NCBI RefSeq assembly: GCF_026625705.1
Contig: NZ_CP113059.1
Location: forward strand, 1,116,001 to 1,180,000
DNA: 64,000 nucleotides
DNA from: Pedobacter sp. SL55
GTDB taxonomy: Bacteria; Bacteroidota; Bacteroidia; Sphingobacteriales; Sphingobacteriaceae
Reading direction: 5' to 3'
Below the pieces are notes generated by a model that was given only the letters and a program-made list of their open reading frames with translations, was not told where the DNA came from and ran no database searches. The translations under genes and the position numbers were made by a program. Shown here one piece after another: positions 44,849 through 54,121 of the stretch; the stretch's first letter is position 1, and the number at the start of each line of letters is the position of its first letter.

Positions 44849-45655
44849 TTAGTGCAGCAGCAAATAAAGATAAACGTAAACAATTGGAGCAGCAATTAAC
44901 AAGCCATCAAAGCGATCTAAAAAACCGCCGTGGCCTGGCAAAAAACTTCCCGAATCTTTTACTTCTAAACTGCGTTTCAACATCGATTCTACCAAATCTC
45001 CAAGCGTACCGAAAGAAGAAATAATAGCTGCCATACCAGCCCAAACTATAGGCTCTACTTCTGTAAACTGAAAAGAGATGATAATTGAAACCACCAAACT
45101 GGTAAAAACGCCTCCAAAAAAACCTTCCCATGATTTCTTTGGCGAATGCCTTTCGAAAAGTTTGCGCTTGCCTAATTTCATTCCAAATAAATAAGCGCCA
45201 GTATCATTTGCCCAAAGCATCAGCAAAAATGCTAAAGGAAAATGGAAACTGTAGGTATTAAAATCTACAATAAAACCCAATGAGTAGAAAAAACAGAAAG
45301 GTACGGTAACGTAAATAAATCCAACAAATGTGTAAGAAATATTAGCAAATGGAATTTTATTTTTCTTGTACAGCTCGGCAATAAATACGGCAAAAACCAA
45401 GGGAATAATTAATAAAAGGTATTTAAGCTCAAACTGAAAAAAGTGATAAGCTGCTGTAGTTAAGAAGATCAATGCGGCAACGGCTACACCTATATTCCTG
45501 TGAGGGCGTATCCCTCCTATTTTTACCATTTTGTAAAATTCTAACAATGCCACTAAACTTAACAGCAAGTAAAAGGCAGAAAAAGTGTAGGCTTCTAGCA
45601 AAGATGCCAACATTACTATGGTAAAAAAGAAGGCGGTTATCGCTCTGGTTTTCAT
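44849..45655 (-). CDS. cdsA: phosphatidate cytidylyltransferase
   Basis: 268 residues, polytopic inner-membrane enzyme making CDP-diacylglycerol from phosphatidic acid and CTP, the branch point of phospholipid synthesis. About seven transmembrane helices. The C-terminal half carries HSPKKSWEGFFGG and the CDP-alcohol-type signature GDLVESMLKRSLEVKDSG followed by LPGHGGFLDRFDGL. The gene follows the CPBP protease gene on the same strand with a 54-bp gap. Full length. Confidence 0.95.
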   Translation of the reverse strand: MKTRAITAFFFTIVMLASLLEAYTFSAFYLLLSLVALLEFYKMVKIGGIRPHRNIGVAVAALIFLTTAAYHFFQFELKYLLLIIPLVFAVFIAELYKKNKIPFANISYTFVGFIYVTVPFCFFYSLGFIVDFNTYSFHFPLAFLLMLWANDTGAYLFGMKLGKRKLFERHSPKKSWEGFFGGVFTSLVVSIIISFQFTEVEPIVWAGMAAIISSFGTLGDLVESMLKRSLEVKDSGSFLPGHGGFLDRFDGLLIAAPIVYVYLYLLLH

Positions 45656-45709
45656 TATTAGAATTGAGATGTGAGTATTGAGATATGAGATACTGAGTTA
45701 TGCACTACT

Positions 45710-46651
45710 TTAAACATCAGATTGCAAATGCTCATCGTAGGACTTTTCACTTTTGACTTTAAACTTTTTACTTATTTGAACGAACAAAGCTAAGGTTAAT
45801 ATTGCACTAATTACATAACCGTACCAAGGCATATCAATATCATCGGCATTGGTATAAGATTGATTGTTCATTTGCAGATAATAAGCCACACAAACCGCAT
45901 AGGCGTTATTTAAAAAGTGTGCAAAAACGGCATACCAAATGCTGCCCGTAAAATAGTAAACGTAACCAAATGCAGCGCCCAACAACAAACGCGGCAAGAA
46001 ACCATAAAACTGAAAATGGATGGCACTAAAAATTATTGCAGAAATCCAAATGGCTACATGAGGATTAGATTTGATACGGAAAACGGTTCGTTGTACGGCC
46101 CCCCTGAAAATTAATTCTTCGCAAATGGCCGGAGTAACGGCAATTACCAACAGGTTTACCACCAAATCGCCAACGTTTTTCATTTTAAGAATGGCCTCTG
46201 TAGCTTTTGCCGCAGAGTCTTCCATTGCTCTCATCCACCTTTCTACACTTGCTAAAAAATCTGGAAATACCATTTTTTGGTTCCACTCGTTGGTAAGGCC
46301 CATTAATGGCATCCAACAAATAGAAAGCAGGGCTACCAACAGTAGCCAATTAATTTTTGGGGCTGTAACCCCGTAAAAAGTAGTTAATTTTTTTCTCTCT
46401 ACTACCGCTAAAAAAATGGCTGGCGCTAAAAAAAGGCCAATCTGTTGTGCTACAAGCAAAATTTTAAAGGCGCCAATATATCGCATATCATTCATTGCTG
46501 CGCCTTTAAGCCCATCAATTCCACTGGTTAAAAAAACCAGCACCATGCCTAATAAGGCAAAAACTATTAATCCGCCAATGGCGAATAACAATAGGTAGAG
46601 CATTTGCACAAATGGGCTATTCTCTTGCTTGTTGGGGCTACTTTGATACAT
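45710..46651 (-). CDS. CPBP family intramembrane metalloprotease
   Basis: 313 residues with about eight hydrophobic segments. The Abi/CAAX-protease motifs are in order: EELIFRGAVQRT (motif 1, about 180-191), IFSAIHFQFYGFLPRLLLG (motif 2) and FAHFLNN (motif 3). These carry the Glu and His residues of the active site in the membrane. Members process prenylated peptides or bacteriocin-type substrates; the substrate here is unknown. Its start region overlaps the divergent dusB promoter. Confidence 0.9.
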   Translation of the reverse strand: MYQSSPNKQENSPFVQMLYLLLFAIGGLIVFALLGMVLVFLTSGIDGLKGAAMNDMRYIGAFKILLVAQQIGLFLAPAIFLAVVERKKLTTFYGVTAPKINWLLLVALLSICWMPLMGLTNEWNQKMVFPDFLASVERWMRAMEDSAAKATEAILKMKNVGDLVVNLLVIAVTPAICEELIFRGAVQRTVFRIKSNPHVAIWISAIIFSAIHFQFYGFLPRLLLGAAFGYVYYFTGSIWYAVFAHFLNNAYAVCVAYYLQMNNQSYTNADDIDMPWYGYVISAILTLALFVQISKKFKVKSEKSYDEHLQSDV

Positions 46652-46674
46652 TTTTATTTTTATGTGTAACTTTG
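46643..46674 (+). promoter_or_regulatory. promoter of dusB
   Basis: TTG (46643-46645), 21 nt, then TAACTTTG (46667-46674), a perfect -7 element 31 bp before the dusB ATG. The -33 part lies within the first codons of the opposite CPBP gene. Confidence 0.55.
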
Positions 46675-46705
46675 CAACGTTTTAATTGGCTTTGAATATA
46701 GAAAA

Positions 46706-47713
46706 ATGTCTGTAAAGATAGGAAATATTGATTTAGGAGAGTTCCCCCTATTATTGGCGCCCATGGAAGATGTGAGCGATCCTCCTTTCCGTTACGTCTG
46801 TAAACAAGGCGGGGCAGATATGATGTACACGGAGTTCATTTCTTCTGAAGGCTTAATTCGCTCTGCGGCAAAAAGTAGGGCAAAACTTGATATTTTTGAA
46901 TACGAGCGTCCTATTGGCATCCAAATTTTTGGGAGCGATATAGAAAGTATGCGTGAAGCTACCGAAATTGCTACTTTGGCTGGCCCAGATTTGATGGACA
47001 TTAACTACGGTTGCCCCGTTAAAAACGTAGCTTGTAGAGGTGCTGGTTCTGCTCTATTACAAGATATTGATAAGATGGTAAAAATGACGGAAGCTGTAGT
47101 AAAAGCAACGCATTTACCTGTAACCGTAAAAACCCGCTTAGGCTGGGACGATAATACCAAAAACATAGAAGAAGTTGCCGAACGTTTACAAGATATTGGT
47201 ATACAAGCTTTAACAGTACACGGCAGAACTAGAGCTCAGTTATACAAAGGCGAGGCCGATTGGACACTAATTAGAGAAATTAAGCGCAATCCGCGTATCA
47301 AAATTCCAATTTTTGGTAATGGCGATATTGATAGCCCAGAGAAAGCCGCCAACTGGCGTTTAGAATATGGTGTAGACGGAATGATGATTGGAAGAGCCGC
47401 CATTGGCTACCCTTGGATTTTTAGAGAAGTGAAACATTTTTTCGCCACGGGAGAGCATTTAGCGGGGCCAACTTTACTCGAGCGTGTAGAGGCTTGTAGA
47501 ACACATTTCACGAAATCTGTAGAATGGAAAGGCCCAAAGGTTGGCGTGTTCGAAATGCGTCGCCATTATGCAAATTATTTTAAAGGCTTACCAGATTTTA
47601 AACCTTATCGTACTCAGCTAGTTAAAGAAGAAAATATAGACACTATATATACTTTACTAGACGAAATTTTAGATAAATACATTAATGTAGAGCCAATTAC
47701 GGAACTGGCTTGA
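46706..47713 (+). CDS. dusB: tRNA-dihydrouridine synthase (DusB type)
   Basis: 335-residue flavoenzyme that reduces uridines in tRNA using FMN and NAD(P)H. TIM barrel with LLAPMEDVSDPPFR at the start, MDINYGCPVKNV containing the conserved Cys (about 99), CRGAGSALLQD, VKTRLGWD, VHGRTRAQLYKGEADW, FGNGDI and GVDGMMIGRAAIGYPW. A small helical domain ends the protein. It is followed 34 bp later by apaG on the same strand. Confidence 0.94.
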   Translation: MSVKIGNIDLGEFPLLLAPMEDVSDPPFRYVCKQGGADMMYTEFISSEGLIRSAAKSRAKLDIFEYERPIGIQIFGSDIESMREATEIATLAGPDLMDINYGCPVKNVACRGAGSALLQDIDKMVKMTEAVVKATHLPVTVKTRLGWDDNTKNIEEVAERLQDIGIQALTVHGRTRAQLYKGEADWTLIREIKRNPRIKIPIFGNGDIDSPEKAANWRLEYGVDGMMIGRAAIGYPWIFREVKHFFATGEHLAGPTLLERVEACRTHFTKSVEWKGPKVGVFEMRRHYANYFKGLPDFKPYRTQLVKEENIDTIYTLLDEILDKYINVEPITELA

Positions 47714-47747
47714 TTATTGAGCGAAAGTTTTTTTAGAACTTATAGCT

Positions 47748-48134
47748 ATGGTAACAGCAATTACACAAGACGTAAAAATATCGGTAGATACCATTTATCA
47801 AGATGAGCATTCTAACCCTGCAAATGGACATTTTATGTTTGCCTACCGTATCCATATAGAAAACCTTTCTGATTACGAAATACAGTTAATGCGCCGTCAG
47901 TGGTTTATTTTTGATTCTAATGGTACCGTAAGAGAAGTAGAAGGCGAAGGCGTGGTGGGCGCACAACCGGTTATTGCTTCTGGCGATAGCTATTCTTATG
48001 TGTCTGGTTCTAATCTAAAAACCGATATAGGTAGTATGCGTGGCCGTTATTTAATGCACCGTAGCGTAGACAATACCGAATTTATGGTTGATATCCCAGA
48101 ATTTCAATTGATTGTCCCGTTTAGGTTAAATTAA
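47748..48134 (+). CDS. apaG: ApaG domain protein
   Basis: 128 residues, the usual ApaG length: an Ig-like beta-sandwich with YRIHIENLSDYEIQLMRRQWFIFDSNG, VEGEGVVGAQPVI and the C-terminal RGRYLMHR. Homologues are linked to Ap4A metabolism and cation resistance through the apaGH operon, but the molecular job is unsettled. It sits behind dusB and likely shares its transcript. Confidence 0.92.
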   Translation: MVTAITQDVKISVDTIYQDEHSNPANGHFMFAYRIHIENLSDYEIQLMRRQWFIFDSNGTVREVEGEGVVGAQPVIASGDSYSYVSGSNLKTDIGSMRGRYLMHRSVDNTEFMVDIPEFQLIVPFRLN

Positions 48135-48316
48135 TTTTGCTTCAATTAAAGACAACTACTTGGGCGGGCTGATGTATTAGTGTACTACCAATTGGTTTGG
48201 CTTAGAGCTAAGCAAGCCACAACAATCTCGTTTTACACTATAAAACACACAAACCAAAAAAATTTTCGTTTTTTATTGCATTTTATTACCTTGTTAGCCT
48301 ATTTATCGCTTAAAAA

Positions 48317-49237
48317 ATGATACAGCTAGGCTATCTTACTTTTGTTGAAGAACAGTTAAAAAACATAGATTTTGACGATAAAAAAGACCTAATCAAAATC
48401 GAAAAAATTCTTAAAGCAGAAGCAAAGTTAAACCCCAATTTTAAGACTAATGACATTGAGAACTTGTTAGCTTTTCTGTATCTACATGGCTCTAAATTTA
48501 TACCCCTATTACAACATAAAAACATAGCTCTCATTTTAAAGGGAGAAGGCGACTATATTAACTTTGCGCCATTTAAAGAAAACATAGCTGCTGATGTTTT
48601 GGATGAGTTTGTACAATTGTTTGAAGAAAACATTTTAAACTATCTAAAAACCTGCATTCCAAAAAGCAAGTGGTCTAGTATTAAAAGCGTGTTCAAAGTT
48701 TATCCGTTTTTACTGAATGATTACATTGTACAAGAAACCTTTGATGCCTTTAGCCTCAAAAACAAAGCCGTTGCAGCTGCTTTGGTGGGAGGAAACTATG
48801 CAGATTTTGTGAATAGGAACCCTTATGCGTCTGATATTTCTTATTATGCGCTATTAGCCGAAATGGACGAGTATTATTTTGAGGAAGACATTAGGCAGAT
48901 CAACAACATCACTGTAGCTCAACAAAAAGAAAAAGGAGCAAATATTACCGCTCTAGGCAAAATATTATATGCTGCAACTTATTACAACGCTTATACAGAA
49001 GAATTATCAACGGTATTAAAAGATAACCAAAACGTAGCTTACCATTGGATATACCCATACCACGAAAAACCTACCGCTTGGACGGCCTCTAACATTGCCA
49101 TTTTGGTAGCGGTTGCTTTGGGCGCCATTATATTTGCCTTAGCCTTACCGACAGGCATAGGTGGTGGCGCTTGGATTGCTGTAATTGTAGGAAATATCGC
49201 TTTCCGACTTTTAAAAAAATTAACCTTGCTATCTTAG
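48317..49237 (+). CDS. uncharacterised protein with C-terminal membrane segments
   Basis: 306 residues. The first ~255 residues are helical, charged and rich in Phe/Tyr, without a recognised domain. Two hydrophobic stretches follow: ASNIAILVAVALGAIIFALAL (about 258-278) and a Gly-rich WIAVIVGNIAF (about 286-297). The protein then ends in Lys-Lys-Leu. This is a tail-anchor-like layout, so the helical body would face the cytoplasm. Its 3' end overlaps the Hsp70-like gene on the other strand by 9 bp. No function is assigned. Confidence 0.6.
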   Translation: MIQLGYLTFVEEQLKNIDFDDKKDLIKIEKILKAEAKLNPNFKTNDIENLLAFLYLHGSKFIPLLQHKNIALILKGEGDYINFAPFKENIAADVLDEFVQLFEENILNYLKTCIPKSKWSSIKSVFKVYPFLLNDYIVQETFDAFSLKNKAVAAALVGGNYADFVNRNPYASDISYYALLAEMDEYYFEEDIRQINNITVAQQKEKGANITALGKILYAATYYNAYTEELSTVLKDNQNVAYHWIYPYHEKPTAWTASNIAILVAVALGAIIFALALPTGIGGGAWIAVIVGNIAFRLLKKLTLLS

Positions 49238-51706
49238 CCCCAAGGTTCCGTTTTGGTCTTCTAAATAATCTTTTGGTTTAACTTTAAGTAAGTTGTACAG
49301 GCTAGAAATTACTGCTTTAAGCTCTGTAAAATTGCGTTTTTCAATAGCTTCTTCGCCCTTGTCTATCAGCTTTTTCACTTGGCTGTGATTGTCGTAATCG
49401 TTCAAATCTGTATGTGCATAATCGTAAAACAGCGAAATGTAAGCCTCATCATTTTGATAGTACAATTCTCTAGCCAGCCGTTTCAATTCTTTTGTTTTAG
49501 ACCTGATGATAGACAACTGACCTGAGTTAAGGAAAAGCTGTTCGCTTTTAATTACATTACTAAAAGTGCGATCTATTTTAGGATTAGGATGCAATAAGAG
49601 CTCTTCCTTAATTTCCTGCTTATAAAGTTGATATTCTTCTATTTCGGCAAGTACATTTTTACCTCTAACCAATTGATCAAATTGTTGGAAAACCTTTCTT
49701 TTTCGTTCGTCAATATTAAAAATCTTATCCGTTACCACATCATCTTCTATTTCTATCAATTCTCTTAGTAGTTCTATAATTTCAATTCTAATTAAATTAA
49801 GTTGGTCTACAATATGATCATTTTGGTGGTAGTTATACTCTTCAATCTCTCCATCTATGGTGCCCAATACATCTTCTAGTTCTTTTCTAATCTTTTCGAT
49901 GGAGACTTTTCTAGCCGAAGCATTAAATAGCTCTTGTTTTTCTAAATTGATAGAATCGATAAATATGCTTATTGTTAGATCTCTGGATTCGCTAATAGCA
50001 AAATTGATTTCTATATCTGTTCCTTTCAGCAAGTTTACTTTTAAATCTGCTGCTGCGATCTCTAAATAACCAATACAAAGATTACTTGCTGGCGAAGTTG
50101 CCGCATTACCCTCTACTATATTGATAATTAGCTTTTCTTCCGTTTCTTTTAAAATGGTTTTAGAGATGGTTTTGTATATTTTTTTTGATAAAGGCAGGAT
50201 TTCATTTTTCTTGAATATCCGTTCTAAAAACGTGGTTCCAAGTGTATCATCAACTTCTATGCAGATGTCGTTTGGCAAAGGTTGGCCAGAAATATTGTAA
50301 ATGCCGTGGTTAATGGACAGGCGGTCTTTTTCGAAGACCAATTGCTGCTGTTTATCAAAAATCTTTACGTTAAAATAATTGATAGACTTGGGTAGCAACT
50401 TTAGAAATTCGTTAAAGCGAGAATGAAATGGCATTATTCCGGTATCAAAGCCTCCATCGGTTCTGGTTATTCTGTAGTACCCCGAAAACTCATTGGCCAC
50501 CAATCCCGTTAATAATTCTTCTGGATCCTGTGAATTGATTTCGTACACTAATTTTACCTCTTTTAGCTGTTCTACCGGCGTTGTGGCTTGTTGCGCATTT
50601 GTTTCCGTATTTGGGCTGAGCATCCGTGTTCCTGCAAAATAACTTGCGCCTACAATAATAGCCGTAGTAGGGTCTATAGTAGAGTCTACATAGCAATTAA
50701 AGCTGTTAGCTAAGCTGGTTCTGATGTAGGGAATATAAGTAGTGCCGCCCACTAGGATAATTCTATCTATCTGCTCATTTTGGATGTGATTTTTCTGCAA
50801 CAGCAACTTCGTTAGCTTGATAGTTTCTTCTACTTTAGGTTGTATTAGCGTATTGAACTGTGCTCTCTTAATTTCTATTTCTGCAAAGTTTCCGTTAAAA
50901 TCTACCTCCACATAAGTGTTTTCATTGATAGAAAGTTCTTTCTTGGCTTCCTCTGCCTTATATACCAATTCTACAAATAGCTTATTGTAATCGGCACTTT
51001 CGCCATTTACCATCTTTTTCCAAAGACCATTTTCAACAAAAAGCTGCTCTAGTTGCGGGCATAATAAATGTTCAACCATCAGTTGGTCTATATCTACACC
51101 GCCCAAAAAATTATTTCCTTCGTGATCTATTATCTTCAGGTCTCTATCACTAATATTTACCAAAGCAACATCGAATGTGCCACCACCAAAATCGTAAACA
51201 AGCCACTTTTTTTCTTCGGTAACTTCTACACTTTGGGTGTTCGCATAAGCCAAACAAGCTGCAATAGGCTCTTGCAACAAAGCAACCTCGGTTAGTCCAG
51301 CATTGTAACCAGCTGTTTTAGTGGCATTAGATTGTATCGTATCAAACGATGCGGGTATAGTAACTACCGCCGCCTTAGGCTTTTCTTCACCGGCAAAATT
51401 TAGCAGTTCTTTTAATATCAAGGTTGAAAAATCTATAGCCGTTTTCTTTTCGTTTAACGGGGTTTGATAAACATAATCGCTTCCCATTTTTCTTTTAAAC
51501 GAAGAAAAAACCTGATCAGGCTGTATTTTGGTAAACTCTCTTGCCTTATCTCCAATTAAAATTCTGTCGTTTCTGTAAGCTACCACAGAGGGCAAAGTTT
51601 CTCTAAAACCTACCGGATTTTTGTAAACATTTACCTTGCCGTTATGGAACTTGCCTATACCAGAATTAGTAGTTCCTAAGTCTATCCCGAAATCTATATT
51701 TGCCAT
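49229..51706 (-). CDS. Hsp70/DnaK-like protein with divergent C-terminal half
   Basis: 825 residues. The ATPase domain (about 1-360) is intact: IDFGIDLGTTNS (phosphate loop 1), VVTIPASFD, LVYDFGGGTFDVALV (172-180 core) and RIILVGGTTYIPYIR (adenosine site). The substrate domain is only weakly DnaK-like. The last ~230 residues are strongly helical and charged, and there is no acidic EEVD-type tail, so this is not the housekeeping dnaK. It follows a small gene by 2 nt that may encode its exchange factor. No DnaJ lies nearby. Role in folding of a specific client is an inference. Confidence 0.85.
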   Translation of the reverse strand: MANIDFGIDLGTTNSGIGKFHNGKVNVYKNPVGFRETLPSVVAYRNDRILIGDKAREFTKIQPDQVFSSFKRKMGSDYVYQTPLNEKKTAIDFSTLILKELLNFAGEEKPKAAVVTIPASFDTIQSNATKTAGYNAGLTEVALLQEPIAACLAYANTQSVEVTEEKKWLVYDFGGGTFDVALVNISDRDLKIIDHEGNNFLGGVDIDQLMVEHLLCPQLEQLFVENGLWKKMVNGESADYNKLFVELVYKAEEAKKELSINENTYVEVDFNGNFAEIEIKRAQFNTLIQPKVEETIKLTKLLLQKNHIQNEQIDRIILVGGTTYIPYIRTSLANSFNCYVDSTIDPTTAIIVGASYFAGTRMLSPNTETNAQQATTPVEQLKEVKLVYEINSQDPEELLTGLVANEFSGYYRITRTDGGFDTGIMPFHSRFNEFLKLLPKSINYFNVKIFDKQQQLVFEKDRLSINHGIYNISGQPLPNDICIEVDDTLGTTFLERIFKKNEILPLSKKIYKTISKTILKETEEKLIINIVEGNAATSPASNLCIGYLEIAAADLKVNLLKGTDIEINFAISESRDLTISIFIDSINLEKQELFNASARKVSIEKIRKELEDVLGTIDGEIEEYNYHQNDHIVDQLNLIRIEIIELLRELIEIEDDVVTDKIFNIDERKRKVFQQFDQLVRGKNVLAEIEEYQLYKQEIKEELLLHPNPKIDRTFSNVIKSEQLFLNSGQLSIIRSKTKELKRLARELYYQNDEAYISLFYDYAHTDLNDYDNHSQVKKLIDKGEEAIEKRNFTELKAVISSLYNLLKVKPKDYLEDQNGTLGLR

Positions 51707-51708
51707 TC

Positions 51709-51999
51709 TTATTCTACTATTACCACCGCTTTTTGTACAAGCGTATTTTCGCCATCAGCCTGAAGATAAATGGCTGGTTTGATTACTTTTGATATTTTAT
51801 TTTGATGATTTTCACTTAGAAAATTCGCTTCAACAGACACATCTCTTTCATCGTATCGCTGTCCTATCGGATTAACGATCATATAACCTTCTTGTTCTAT
51901 TTCGTGGTACAATCTTTCGAAGTTTCTCTTCACATTTTGTCCATTTTCTGTACCAAGCTTGGTTTCTATTTCGAAGATTTGATTGATGATATTTTTCAT
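51709..51999 (-). CDS. small protein, possible GrpE-like head domain
   Basis: 96 residues, no signal peptide. After a short helical start the sequence EGYMIVNPIGQRYDERDVSVEANF, then ISKVIKPAIYL, and finally KAVVIVE follows the order of the GrpE beta-head (Gly, D..H/Sv..A, kPA.v). The long coiled coil of GrpE is missing. The similarity is by eye only and weak, but the gene is translationally coupled to an Hsp70-like gene 2 nt downstream, which strengthens the idea of a minimal nucleotide-exchange factor. Confidence 0.5.
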   Translation of the reverse strand: MKNIINQIFEIETKLGTENGQNVKRNFERLYHEIEQEGYMIVNPIGQRYDERDVSVEANFLSENHQNKISKVIKPAIYLQADGENTLVQKAVVIVE

Positions 52000-52083
52000 A
52001 CGATTTTCTTTGAGTTCGTTATCGTCACTAAATTAAAATTATTTGATTGATTGTTCTAATTTTTATCTTTTTGATTCAAACAG

Positions 52084-52111
52084 AAAAGGGATAGCTTCCG
52101 CCATCCCTTTT
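52084..52111 (-). terminator. terminator after the Zn peptidase gene
   Basis: AAAAGGGAT (52084-52092) and ATCCCTTTT (52103-52111) form a 9-bp stem with a 10-nt loop, 23 bp beyond the stop at 52134. The T-run is weak on the minus strand and stronger on the plus strand. Confidence 0.6.
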
Positions 52112-52133
52112 TCTGTTTTTCTAAATAAGCTTA

Positions 52134-52829
52134 TTACTCCCTACTTCGTCCAAATAGCATAGAAGCGTAATATAACAAGTTGGCCAGTGCACCCAGCGCA
52201 GCTACTACGTAAGTCATAGCGGCCCACCATAAAGCATCTTTAGCTTGTGTATTTTCTTCGGCTGTTTGCATTACGCCTTGGTTGTTTTTTAGCCAAAGCA
52301 ACGCTCGGTTACTGGCATCAAACTCTACGGGCAAGGTTACAATACTAAATAACGTAATTACTGCTAAACCTACTACACCCACACCTAAAACAATTGGATT
52401 ACCGGTAAAACCGATAAGCAAAACGCCTATTAACAATACCCATTGCAATAAATTAGATGAAATACTTACTACAGGTACCATGCTAGATCTAAATTGTAAC
52501 CAAGTATAGCTTTTTGCATGCTGTATCGCATGGCCGCATTCGTGTGCGGCAACAGCGGCGGCTGCAACGCTTCGTCCGTAATAAACATCTGTACTTAAGT
52601 TTACAGTCATATCGCTCGGATTATAATGATCGGTAAGCTGACCTTCTGAACTGAGTACTTTTACATTGTAAATTCCATTATCGTGTAGCATTTTTTCTGC
52701 TACCTCTTTGCCCGAAAAACCTGAGTTAAGTTGCATTTCGGCATATTTCGCGAACTTATTTCTGAAACGCCACTGTACAAACATACTAAGCAGAAGTATC
52801 GGAACAATCAATATTAAATAAGTTTCCAT
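52134..52829 (-). CDS. zinc metallopeptidase, YugP-like (PF04298)
   Basis: 231 residues. The N-terminal transmembrane helix (about 2-17) is followed by the cytoplasm-side domain with AAVAAHECGHAIQHA, an HExxH-type site (HECGH, about 95-99). Three further hydrophobic helices follow (about 118-170 and 205-226). It fits the Zn_peptidase_2/YugP family in size and layout. Substrate unknown. Confidence 0.9.
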   Translation of the reverse strand: METYLILIVPILLLSMFVQWRFRNKFAKYAEMQLNSGFSGKEVAEKMLHDNGIYNVKVLSSEGQLTDHYNPSDMTVNLSTDVYYGRSVAAAAVAAHECGHAIQHAKSYTWLQFRSSMVPVVSISSNLLQWVLLIGVLLIGFTGNPIVLGVGVVGLAVITLFSIVTLPVEFDASNRALLWLKNNQGVMQTAEENTQAKDALWWAAMTYVVAALGALANLLYYASMLFGRSRE

Positions 52830-52912
52830 TTTTTAACTGTTTGTGTTATCCTGTTTCGCTAAATCAAAAAGTGTTCCCATATTTATAATAAATAAAAATT
52901 TTACAATTTTTC

Positions 52913-54055
52913 ATGCAAGCCACCAACTTATCTTATTGGGAAAAAGCTAATTTTTACCGTTCCGATGTGCTCATCGTTGGTAGCGGAATAGTTGGTTTAA
53001 ATGCAGCCATAATTATTAAAAAGCAGCAGCCAAATCTAAGTGTAAGCATATTAGAAAGAGGTTTTTTGCCTTCTGGAGCAAGTACTAAGAATGCTGGTTT
53101 TGCCTGTTTTGGTAGCCTATCAGAACTGGTAGAACAAGAAAAAATTTGTGGTACCAACGCTCTGCATCAACTCATTGGCAAACGCTGGAAAGGGCTGCAA
53201 AAATTACGCTCAATGGTTGGCGATACCAAACTAGACCTACAAATTAATGGTGGTTTTGAGCTTTTTAAACCACAAGATTTTACTTTGAGCGAAAAATGTG
53301 TATCAAAAATTAGCCATTTTAACGAGTTAATTAAGGATATTACCAGTAATGATAGTGTCTTTAATACAGCTCATCAGCAAATTAATTCTTTTGGGTTTGA
53401 TGGTATAGATTGCCTAATTGAGAATAAACTGGAAGCGCAGCTAGATCCAGGAAAGATGATTAAAGCATTGGTTGAAATTGCTAGTTCATTGGGCGTAGTG
53501 ATATTAAGCAATTGTACTGTCAATCAGTTTGAGCAAGAAGAAAACCGCATTTTAGTGGCTACTTCGCAAGGTAATTTTAAAACTAAAAAACTGCTGTTTT
53601 GTACCAATGCTTTTGCTAATCAGCTCATTCCAGATTTACAGTTAAAACCTGGCCGTGGACAAGTTTTAATTACCAAACCTATCGAAAACCTGAAATTGAA
53701 AGGTACTTTTCATTACGATAAAGGCTACTATTATTTTAGAAATGTAGGCAATAGGGTTTTACTTGGCGGTGGTAGAAACTTGGATTTTTTTACTGAAGAA
53801 ACCCATCAGTTTGGCGAAACCCCATTGGTGCAAAACACTTTACTACGCTTGCTGAAAGAAGTAATTTTGCCATATACGGCTTTCGAAATTGAACAAAAAT
53901 GGAGCGGAATTATGGCTTTTGGCCCAGAACTTTCGCCAATTATTGAAGAAGTAAAGCCTAATGTGTTTTGTGCCGTACGTTGCAACGGAATGGGTATTGC
54001 TATTGGCAGCCAAACCGGCGAAGAAGCAGGAGAAATGGTGTTAAGGAGTTTTTAA
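52913..54055 (+). CDS. FAD-dependent oxidoreductase (D-amino acid oxidase superfamily)
   Basis: 380 residues. The Rossmann motif VLIVGSGIVGLNAA (about 19-32) and ERGFLPSGASTKNAGFACFGS hold FAD. The C-terminal FAD contact is RCNGMGIAIGSQTGEEAG. It belongs to the DAO/glycine-oxidase-like family that oxidises amines or amino acids, and no signal peptide is present. It is divergent from the Zn peptidase (84-bp gap) and converges on purU across a hairpin. Confidence 0.85.
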   Translation: MQATNLSYWEKANFYRSDVLIVGSGIVGLNAAIIIKKQQPNLSVSILERGFLPSGASTKNAGFACFGSLSELVEQEKICGTNALHQLIGKRWKGLQKLRSMVGDTKLDLQINGGFELFKPQDFTLSEKCVSKISHFNELIKDITSNDSVFNTAHQQINSFGFDGIDCLIENKLEAQLDPGKMIKALVEIASSLGVVILSNCTVNQFEQEENRILVATSQGNFKTKKLLFCTNAFANQLIPDLQLKPGRGQVLITKPIENLKLKGTFHYDKGYYYFRNVGNRVLLGGGRNLDFFTEETHQFGETPLVQNTLLRLLKEVILPYTAFEIEQKWSGIMAFGPELSPIIEEVKPNVFCAVRCNGMGIAIGSQTGEEAGEMVLRSF

Positions 54056-54071
54056 GTTCTTGCAGAATAGG

Positions 54072-54098
54072 CTTACGAAGTTTTTGAAACTTCGTAAG
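54072..54098. repeat. hairpin repeat between convergent genes
   Basis: CTTACGAAGTTT (54072-54083) and AAACTTCGTAAG (54087-54098) are a perfect 12-bp inverted repeat with a 3-nt loop. It lies between the oxidoreductase and purU stops and could stop transcription in both directions. Confidence 0.7.
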
Positions 54099-54121
54099 TC
54101 TTCCACTAATTAACAATTGAG

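Noticed and set aside
48199..48213. Palindrome GCTTAGAGCTAAGC after apaG
   Set aside because: A strong little stem but no T-run and no clear position relative to a promoter; it could be chance or a weak terminator.
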